Source of the DNA: G963676655 sp963678305
Lineage (GTDB): Bacteria; Verrucomicrobiota; Lentisphaeria; Victivallales; Victivallaceae
Assembly: GCA_963678305.2 (NCBI GenBank)
Contig: CAXXVV010000005.1
Coordinates: 248,001-312,000 of the forward strand
Direction: 5' to 3'
Length of the DNA stretch: 64,000 nt
Part shown: positions 57,892 to 64,000 of the stretch, piece by piece
How positions within the stretch are numbered: position 1 is the stretch's first letter
Layout: each line of letters begins with the position of its first letter
The notes under the pieces: model-generated
What the model saw: the letters and a program-made list of their open reading frames with translations, nothing else
Database searches by the model: none
Told to the model about the DNA's origin: nothing
Made by a program: the position numbers and the translations under genes

Positions 57892-59901
57892 TCAGGCTTT
57901 AAATGACGATTCAGGACGGTAAAGATAGAGTTTCGGGATCAAGTATTTCAGTACCGCTGCGGTTGGAATGGCAAAGATCATTCCGGCGATACCGGCAAAA
58001 TAACCACCCATTAACACCACGATAATGGTTTCAAGTCTGGTCAGTCCCAAAGCGCTGCCGACAATTTTCGGGTACAAGATCAACTGTTCGACAACGCCAT
58101 ACATGATAGCGTAGGCCAGCAGTACCAACAGAATCGTGGTCATGGAACTACCGCTGGCTAAACAAACCAGCAAGGTCAAAGCAACACTGCAGACAGGGCC
58201 GATCAACGGCAGCAGCAAAGTTGCTCCGGCAATTGCGCCGAGCAATACTCCGTATCTGATGTTCAGAAGAATAAATACAGTGATGAAATAAAACTCCTCA
58301 ATCAGAATGATCGACAGGTAACCGCGCAGCCATACCTTGAGTTTCCGAATAATTTCACCGAGAATCATAGCCGCTTCACTGACGGCGTGATCGCTGATAT
58401 CAGGGAGCCACGGACTTTTTAAAATCGCTCCAACTACATAATTTGTGGCGTCTTCCCCCGTGTCCTGATTTCCGCTGAATTTTGCCATGTGGCTGAGGAT
58501 CAGCGAGAAAAAGAATATTGTCATCAGCAGATTGAAAATGAAAGTCACCATGAAACTGACAAATCCGGCAGTGAATGAAAAAACGCCGCCGCTGCGTTTC
58601 AGCAGGAATTCTCCAACGGCTTTCTGCGCTTTAGGATCTTTCAGGAATTTTTCAGTATGGTCGACCGCCATTTTGACATAATGGTTTCCCATAATGCCCG
58701 GTTTCCACTTTTCCAGCCGTTTTTCAGCTTCATCAAGCAACTGGTCCAGTTTACTTTGACCGCGTTTGCTCTTTTTTCCACTACCGGGAAGTGCTTCGGC
58801 ATTCGGGTCGGCAGAGGCTGCGGCGGTTATGTCCTGGACTGTATTTTTAACATCAGTTTTGGTCTTTTCAGAAGTTTTTTCAGGTGTATTTTCTTTTTTA
58901 GCAATTGTTACAACGGTTTTTTCAGATTCCGGTTTACGTTCAATCGTGAGGACTGTTTTGCCGGGAACCGTTTCCGATTTTTCTTCAGTCAGGGTGATTT
59001 TCTCGCCTTCGACTTCCCCTTGTAATTCTTTAAGCATGGAACTGCTGAACCCGAAGGCGTATGAGGCGGAAAAGTGAGATAAAAGCATAACTACGCTGAA
59101 GATGACGACCACGACGGTTGAAATGGTTGCGGTCACAGCCCGGGCCCGGTTGGCCGCGGTCATTAATTCGGCCTTTTCTTCTTCAGTGGCGGCCGGCACG
59201 TCTTTAAAACGGATCATTGAACGTCCGAAGCTTAAAATAGCCTCAAAAATGGCGAATATTTTGCGGCAAAAAACATTGCGCTCAAACAACCGCTCATAGA
59301 ATTTTTCCAAAGGGAGGCAGATGTAAGCCAGGATAAGGCCGAAAAAGACTGAAACCACCACCGTAGCGGTCAGGACGAAAACCGCCAATACCGCTAATGC
59401 CGCTAAAATACCTGCTCCTGAGCGCAACAGCGAATTACGTTTCTCACGAGCTGCTTCGGCATTTTCAACTTCTTCCAGCAGGCGTTCGCAACTGAAATTG
59501 AAAGCAGTCGCCACTTTGGCCAGCAAGGAGCGTTCCTTATCGGTTGTAATTCCGTCACAGCAGGAAAGCTCCACCAGGGTTTGCAGCAATTTGTGTTTGT
59601 TTTCTTCCGACAGATCAGCCAGAGTTTCCAGGGCGGATGAAATATCGATTTCATGTTTACTGTTGAGCTGTTTCAAACAATATTCAATCTGCTTCGCTGT
59701 ACAGCAATCAGCCAGGATGCGGCGGATGTCTTCTGTTGCGGCTTCGCCATGCATATCCCCGGCCTTGAGCATTGCGCAGATCAGGGTCAAGGCGGCGTCG
59801 CCGTCATTTTCATCTGAAAACAAACCCATCACCTGTTGTATTTGAGCATCCATGACTTGCCCGAATTTTGTCAACAATCCTGTATTAAGATCATGTGCCA
59901 C
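57892..59901 (-). CDS. AI-2E transporter-family permease fused to N-terminal TerB-like domain, 669 aa
   Basis: The C-terminal ~330 residues match the AI-2E/PerM transporter family: several membrane helices and the characteristic LLGAIAGATLLLPLIGPVCS, GVVEQLILYPKIVGSALGL and AGIAGMIFAIPTAA blocks. Before it come two unusual parts: residues ~1-150 are soluble and helical, including a TerB/DjlA-like stretch (LVELSCCDGITTDKERSLLA), and residues ~300-400 form a Lys/Thr/Glu-rich low-complexity loop. The usual family length is about 350. The start is GTG at 59901 with GGAGG before it. The substrate is unknown; the name does not prove autoinducer transport. Confidence 0.82.
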   Translation of the reverse strand: MAHDLNTGLLTKFGQVMDAQIQQVMGLFSDENDGDAALTLICAMLKAGDMHGEAATEDIRRILADCCTAKQIEYCLKQLNSKHEIDISSALETLADLSEENKHKLLQTLVELSCCDGITTDKERSLLAKVATAFNFSCERLLEEVENAEAAREKRNSLLRSGAGILAALAVLAVFVLTATVVVSVFFGLILAYICLPLEKFYERLFERNVFCRKIFAIFEAILSFGRSMIRFKDVPAATEEEKAELMTAANRARAVTATISTVVVVIFSVVMLLSHFSASYAFGFSSSMLKELQGEVEGEKITLTEEKSETVPGKTVLTIERKPESEKTVVTIAKKENTPEKTSEKTKTDVKNTVQDITAAASADPNAEALPGSGKKSKRGQSKLDQLLDEAEKRLEKWKPGIMGNHYVKMAVDHTEKFLKDPKAQKAVGEFLLKRSGGVFSFTAGFVSFMVTFIFNLLMTIFFFSLILSHMAKFSGNQDTGEDATNYVVGAILKSPWLPDISDHAVSEAAMILGEIIRKLKVWLRGYLSIILIEEFYFITVFILLNIRYGVLLGAIAGATLLLPLIGPVCSVALTLLVCLASGSSMTTILLVLLAYAIMYGVVEQLILYPKIVGSALGLTRLETIIVVLMGGYFAGIAGMIFAIPTAAVLKYLIPKLYLYRPESSFKA

Positions 59902-60037
59902 AGTCTGAGATCCTCCATTTGTTTACACATTGTTCAATATAACTTATTCATGGATAAATTACAAATCAATTATGGTTGAATGAATAGAATTACTGTATAA
60001 TGAAGTGTGAGTGCTGGATGTCAAGCTTGAAATTTGG

Positions 60038-60065
60038 TTGAAATATTGTTTTTTTGCATTATATT
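60038..60065 (+). promoter_or_regulatory. Candidate promoter of the AraC-family gene
   Basis: TTGAAA, 16 bases, TATATT, about 36 bases before the ATG. Confidence 0.5.
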
Positions 60066-60101
60066 AATATTCAAAGGCAAAATTGAGAAGGGTTTATTGT
60101 A

Positions 60102-61031
60102 ATGATCGGCACCGAATTACAACGCAATAATTATGTGGATGCGGCAACCGGAGCGAATATATCGTTCCATTCGATCCATTGGAACCGGGGGAGTAAACAA
60201 TCTTCGATTCCGACCGGCGGGAATCTGGTTTTCCATACGATTCCGGTTAAAGGGACGCGTCAGCATACCCATGAGTTTGCCGAGGTAATCCTGATTCTCA
60301 GCGGCAGTATCCGGCACGTGGTCAATGGCGAGCCGCGCAAACTGCATGCCGGCAACCTGGTTTTTATCCGCCCCTCCGATGTTCACTGTTTTCAGCCGAT
60401 TGATCGTACACCCTGTGAGCTGGTCAATTTTGCTTTCTCTCTGGAGTTGCTGCTCAGCCTTAGTAAATATGTTGAGAACGACTCATTTATGCATCGTTTT
60501 ACCGCTCCGGTATTGCCGCCGAGCTTTGAGCTTTCGCGGGCGGAGGCCGATGAGATGGGCAGCCAATTGCTGCGATTGAACAGCGGTGGACTGGAGCCGA
60601 TCAGTGTTACCAAGATCAAGATCAAGATCATTCTGGCCGACTTGTTTACAAAATTCTTTCTTGAAGAAACCTATATTCTTCAGGAACAGCAAATTCCCGA
60701 CTGGCTCGAGGAGTTGTGTATTGAAATGCAGCATCCGGAAAATTTCATTAAAGGACTTAAACGAATGCAAAAGATCTCCTGCTGTACTCCGGAGCATTTA
60801 TGCAAGTCGTTCCGGAAATACCTGAACCGCACTCCAACGGAATTTATCAATGAATTACGCATCAATTACGCGGCGCGCCAATTGATCGAGTCGCGTGACG
60901 AGATAATGGGGATTGCCATAGATTTGAACTTCAAGAGTCTCAGCCGGTTCTATCATCTGTTTAAAAAGTACTACGGCGTGTCTCCGGCCAAATACCGGCG
61001 TCAGTCCAGACAGAAAAATAAGGTATTTTGA
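60102..61031 (+). CDS. AraC-family transcriptional regulator with cupin sensor domain
   Basis: The N-terminal cupin (TRQHTHEFAEVILILSGSIR, then LVFIRPSDVHCFQ) probably binds a sugar or small molecule; the C-terminal double helix-turn-helix carries the signature EIMGIAIDLNFKSLSRFYHL and ends YYGVSPAKYRR. At 309 residues it is typical. No target gene is beside it: murE converges from downstream, and the AI-2E-like gene is divergent. Confidence 0.93.
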   Translation: MIGTELQRNNYVDAATGANISFHSIHWNRGSKQSSIPTGGNLVFHTIPVKGTRQHTHEFAEVILILSGSIRHVVNGEPRKLHAGNLVFIRPSDVHCFQPIDRTPCELVNFAFSLELLLSLSKYVENDSFMHRFTAPVLPPSFELSRAEADEMGSQLLRLNSGGLEPISVTKIKIKIILADLFTKFFLEETYILQEQQIPDWLEELCIEMQHPENFIKGLKRMQKISCCTPEHLCKSFRKYLNRTPTEFINELRINYAARQLIESRDEIMGIAIDLNFKSLSRFYHLFKKYYGVSPAKYRRQSRQKNKVF

Positions 61032-61053
61032 GTAATTATACTAATTCCGACGT

Positions 61054-62502
61054 TTAAACTCGTGACCGAACGATCTCCCGGTCGTCAAAGTCATGTTTGA
61101 CTCCATTAATCTCCTGATAGGTTTCATGTCCTTTTCCGGCGATTAAGACAATGTCTTCAGGTCCGGCAATCTCCAACGCGGAAATTATGGCTTTCCGGCG
61201 GTCCGGTTCAACGAGCAATCGGGTATTTTCAGGAATTCCACGGCATATATCTGCAATGATGGCGTCGGGATTTTCGGTGCGGGGATTGTCGCTGGTTACG
61301 ACAACTGTATCGGAAAATTCCGCCGCCGCCCGGGCCATCCGGGGACGCTTTGTTTTATCGCGATCTCCGCCGCAGCCAAAGACCGTTATCAAATTTCCGG
61401 CAGTCAATTGGCGCAGAACCTTCAGGACATTGCGCAGCGCGTCGTCAGTATGGGCGTAATCGACAAAGACGGCGGCGCCGTTCGGCAAAATGAATTTTTC
61501 AAGCCGGCCCGGTACTCTGAAATCTTCGTCTAAGGCGCTGGCGATAAGTTCCGGCTGAATTCCAATACTTAGCGCGGCTCCGACGGCGGCGGCAAAATTG
61601 GCCACGTTATGTGTTCCGATCAGAGACAGTTCGCCGGTATACCAGCGTCCCACGATTTCCAGCGTCCAGAGTGTCCGATCCCGTCGGGTTTCAAGTTCGA
61701 CAATGCGACAATCGGCTGTATTGGCGGCCCCGAATCCGAGGCGACTCTTGCCCGGCAGTTCTTCTATCAGGCGTTGTCCGGCGGCATCGTCCAGGTTAAC
61801 CACCATCGTGCCAGTCAGATAGTTTGTAAACAATATTTTTTTTGCCTGATAATAATCCTCCATCGTTTTATGGTAGTCCAAGTGATCTCCGGTCAGGTTG
61901 GTGAATACTGCGGTTTTTACCGGAGCTTTACCCAGGCGATGTTGGACCAGCCCGTGGCTCGAAGCTTCCATAACGACATGAGAACAGCCGTTATCGGCCG
62001 CTTCCCGCAGCATACGCTGAAGATCACCCGGCATCGGCGTGGTGCGGTCGGCATCAACGATGCCTTTTCCCAAATCATATTGCACAGTTGAGATCAAGCC
62101 GCATTTCAGTCCGGATTTGGTCAGAATCTCCCTTAACATAAAGGCGGTGGTGGTTTTGCCGTTGGTGCCGGTGATGGCGATTATATCGAGCTCATTGCCT
62201 GGAAGATCATAGAAGCATTCCCAGAGCAGGGCGTTGGCGGTATAGGCATCCGGAACTGTTATCTTTGCCACGGTTTCCGGAACTTCGCAATCGGCGTTGG
62301 AGCATACCACCGCCACCGCTCCGGCGCTAATTGCCTGCGGAATATAATCGTGTCCGTCCACGACTTCCCCTGGAATGGCGCAGAAGATGAACCCCGGTTT
62401 AACCAGACGGGAGTCATCGGCGATCCCGGACACAAGCGGATTCAGGCCGTCGTTATATTGAAAATCGCCCAGATGGGCCAGATATTTGCTTAATGTTTTC
62501 AT
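61054..62502 (-). CDS. murE: UDP-MurNAc-tripeptide synthetase
   Basis: ATP-dependent ligase that adds the third residue of the peptidoglycan stem peptide. The P-loop is GTNGKTTT at residues 112-119. The motif DNPR (in TSDNPRTENPD) is the meso-diaminopimelate selection motif, so this is the meso-DAP-adding enzyme. The C-terminal AGKGHETYQEIN segment is conserved. At 482 residues it is full length. dapL, divergent and 164 bases away, supplies a diaminopimelate precursor. Confidence 0.96.
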   Translation of the reverse strand: MKTLSKYLAHLGDFQYNDGLNPLVSGIADDSRLVKPGFIFCAIPGEVVDGHDYIPQAISAGAVAVVCSNADCEVPETVAKITVPDAYTANALLWECFYDLPGNELDIIAITGTNGKTTTAFMLREILTKSGLKCGLISTVQYDLGKGIVDADRTTPMPGDLQRMLREAADNGCSHVVMEASSHGLVQHRLGKAPVKTAVFTNLTGDHLDYHKTMEDYYQAKKILFTNYLTGTMVVNLDDAAGQRLIEELPGKSRLGFGAANTADCRIVELETRRDRTLWTLEIVGRWYTGELSLIGTHNVANFAAAVGAALSIGIQPELIASALDEDFRVPGRLEKFILPNGAAVFVDYAHTDDALRNVLKVLRQLTAGNLITVFGCGGDRDKTKRPRMARAAAEFSDTVVVTSDNPRTENPDAIIADICRGIPENTRLLVEPDRRKAIISALEIAGPEDIVLIAGKGHETYQEINGVKHDFDDREIVRSRV

Positions 62503-62572
62503 ACTTTTAAGACATTAACGTTACAAGAGCAAAATTCAAACGCGGAAACCGGCTTTCACTTCATTAAATTGT

Positions 62573-62601
62573 TTGAAACATCTTTAAACCAATGGTATAT
62601 T
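62573..62601 (+). promoter_or_regulatory. Promoter of dapL
   Basis: TTGAAA, 17 bases, TATATT, giving a leader of about 60 bases before dapL. Confidence 0.65.
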
Positions 62602-62666
62602 AGTGATTCACTAATGATGAAAAATTATTTTTCTGTAAATTCTCAATATTAAAAAAGGAAAAAATC

Positions 62667-63905
62667 ATGGCTGACAGCTATCTGCAGGAAATGTTTGCTG
62701 AGAGAATCGGCGGTAACATGTTCGGAAAAGACACTGCAATCTACAAATTTGAAAAGATCAAGCGCGCCAAGCGTGCCGCGATCCAGGCCAATCCCGGCGT
62801 CGAGATTATTGACATGGGCGTAGGCGAACCCGATGACATGGCGTTTCCGGAAGTTGTGAAAGCGCTGTGTGAGGAAGCCGCCAATTGGGAAAACCGTATT
62901 TATGCCGATAACGGCATTACCGAATTCCAGCAGGCTGTAGCGAAGTACATGCAGGAACTCTACAAGGTTCAGGTGTGCCCGAATACTGAAGTTGTTCATG
63001 CTATTGGCAGCAAATCAGCGTTGTCGCTGCTGCCGGCCTGTTTCATCAATCCCGGTGACATTACCATTATGACGATTCCCGGATACCCGGTAATGGGAAC
63101 CTGGACCAAATATCTCGGCGGCGAAGTTGTCAATCTGCCGCTGCTCGAAGAAAACGGTTTTATGCCGGATCTCGACAGCCTGACCGAAGATCAGAAGAAA
63201 CGCGCCAAACTGTTGTACCTGAACTACCCGAATAACCCGACCGGAGCGTCCGCCACGGAAGAATTTTTCGCCAAGGCTATCAAGTTTGCCAAAGAAAACA
63301 ATATCCTGATCGTTTCTGACGCGGCTTATGCCCCGTTGAACTTCAAAGGCGCGCCATTGAGCATCCTCAGTCTTCCCGGCGGTAAAGAAGTCGCGGTCGA
63401 ACTTCACAGTATGAGCAAAGGTTTCAATATGACCGGATGGCGTTTGAGCTGGGTTTGCGGTTGCGCAGACGCGGTCAAAGCTTTTGCCAACGTTAAGGAC
63501 AACGCTGACAGCGGCCAGTTCATGGCTATTCAGAAAGCCTCGATCAAGGCGCTGGAAAACCAGAGCAGCATTACCCCGGCGATTTGTGAAAAATATGAAC
63601 GTCGTCTCCGCAGTATGACCGAAACTTTGCAGGGCCTTGGTTTCCCCGCCAAAGTTCCGGCCGGTTCGTTCTATCTCTACGTCAAGGCTCCGAAAGGAAT
63701 CAAAGGCGGCGAGACTTTTGCTTCCGGTGAAGATTTCAGTCAATGGCTGATTCGCGAAAAGCTTATCAGCAGTGTGCCGTGGGATGACGCCGGTAACTTT
63801 GTCCGTTTCAGCGCCACTTTTGTCGCTCGCGGCGGAATTGAAGAGGAAAAAGCGGTTCTGGCCGAGTTCGCCAAACGCCTCAGCGGCAGCGAATTCGTGT
63901 TCTAA
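62667..63905 (+). CDS. dapL: LL-diaminopimelate aminotransferase
   Basis: Converts tetrahydrodipicolinate plus glutamate directly to LL-diaminopimelate, bypassing DapD/C/E. A fold type I PLP enzyme: PLP lysine Lys251 in SMSKGFNMTGWR, the YPNNPTGA and VSDAAYAPL blocks, and IIDMGVGEPDDMAFP near the N terminus are typical of DapL. At 412 residues it has the expected length. The enzyme type is common in Chlamydiae, Verrucomicrobia and Lentisphaerota and in plants, though other aminotransferases look alike. AAAAAGGAAA precedes the ATG; a terminator follows at 63930. Confidence 0.9.
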   Translation: MADSYLQEMFAERIGGNMFGKDTAIYKFEKIKRAKRAAIQANPGVEIIDMGVGEPDDMAFPEVVKALCEEAANWENRIYADNGITEFQQAVAKYMQELYKVQVCPNTEVVHAIGSKSALSLLPACFINPGDITIMTIPGYPVMGTWTKYLGGEVVNLPLLEENGFMPDLDSLTEDQKKRAKLLYLNYPNNPTGASATEEFFAKAIKFAKENNILIVSDAAYAPLNFKGAPLSILSLPGGKEVAVELHSMSKGFNMTGWRLSWVCGCADAVKAFANVKDNADSGQFMAIQKASIKALENQSSITPAICEKYERRLRSMTETLQGLGFPAKVPAGSFYLYVKAPKGIKGGETFASGEDFSQWLIREKLISSVPWDDAGNFVRFSATFVARGGIEEEKAVLAEFAKRLSGSEFVF

Positions 63906-63929
63906 TTTCGCTTTACAGCGCGCTATTCC

Positions 63930-63958
63930 AGCCCCGGCGGTTAAGCCGGGGCTTTTTT
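63930..63958 (+). terminator. Rho-independent terminator of dapL
   Basis: AGCCCCGGC and GCCGGGGCT form a perfect nine-pair stem with a six-base loop, then six T residues. Confidence 0.93.
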
Positions 63959-64000
63959 ATTTCTGTTTTTGAAATTAAACCATCATGTCATTTGATCATC

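Noticed and set aside
1..64000. CRISPR arrays, tRNA/rRNA genes, prophage or integrase
   Set aside because: I read the intergenic regions for spaced direct repeats, cloverleaf patterns and phage genes and saw none; a covariance or profile search could still find weak tRNA-like sequences.

Overview
The window looks like a chromosomal segment of a Gram-negative heterotroph from the PVC superphylum, most likely Lentisphaerota (Victivallales-like). This is an inference from content. The window holds a 34-residue basic protein resembling the PVC signature protein, an LL-diaminopimelate aminotransferase (DapL) of the type common in that superphylum, a one-Cys sulfatase, a LacI/UroD-like pair, an AraC regulator, several lipoproteins and two large REP-associated transposases. 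Many intergenic regions carry an easily read sigma70-type promoter, TTGA(C/A)A - 16/17 bp - TATATT or close to it.

Layout. 1-3000: the 3' end of a large secreted-type protein, an unknown membrane protein and RAYT transposase copy 1. 3055-12701: sulfatase, comF, accD, SRP RNA (ffs), RNase PH (rph), dnaX, a D-2-hydroxyacid dehydrogenase, the small basic protein with its own promoter and terminator, a zinc-ribbon membrane protein and alanine racemase. 12912-25670: lipoprotein, pyruvate phosphate dikinase, dnaE, a GT-C type membrane glycosyltransferase, esterase, polysaccharide deacetylase, tsaD and gph. 25947-32705: an AT-rich orphan, the autoregulated-looking lacI/uroD-like operon, lon, and two envelope proteins. 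32722-37677: a ComEC-like protein, a GT4 glycosyltransferase, a lipoprotein and RAYT copy 2. 37684-45961: a slipin, then divergently a five-gene exopolysaccharide operon (nucleotidyltransferase/beta-helix/sugar-transferase fusion, NTase-fold protein, Wzc-like protein with a degraded kinase domain, Wza-like porin, O-antigen-ligase-like polymerase). 45962-50258: a minus-strand operon manA - argS - sugar phosphate isomerase - isochorismatase-like. 50462-57710: a secreted protein, an 800-bp gene-free leader with palindromes, and gltB-gltD. 57892-63905: a TerB-like/AI-2E transporter fusion, an AraC regulator, murE and dapL.

How it fits together. murE (DNPR motif, meso-DAP type), dapL and alr point to a DAP-type peptidoglycan. 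manA, the GT4 enzyme, the GT-C enzyme and the five-gene operon point to export of surface polysaccharide. The sulfatase, esterase, deacetylase, UroD-like protein and LacI/AraC regulators fit glycan breakdown. No tRNA, rRNA, CRISPR array, prophage or integrase was seen. The most unusual items are the degenerate catalytic sites in the exopolysaccharide operon, the TerB/AI-2E fusion, the cysteine-rich insert in PPDK, the Asn/Gly-rich tails on RNase PH and DnaE, the perfect operator overlapping the lacI/uroD-like promoter, and the shared promoter and upstream motif of the RAYT copies.
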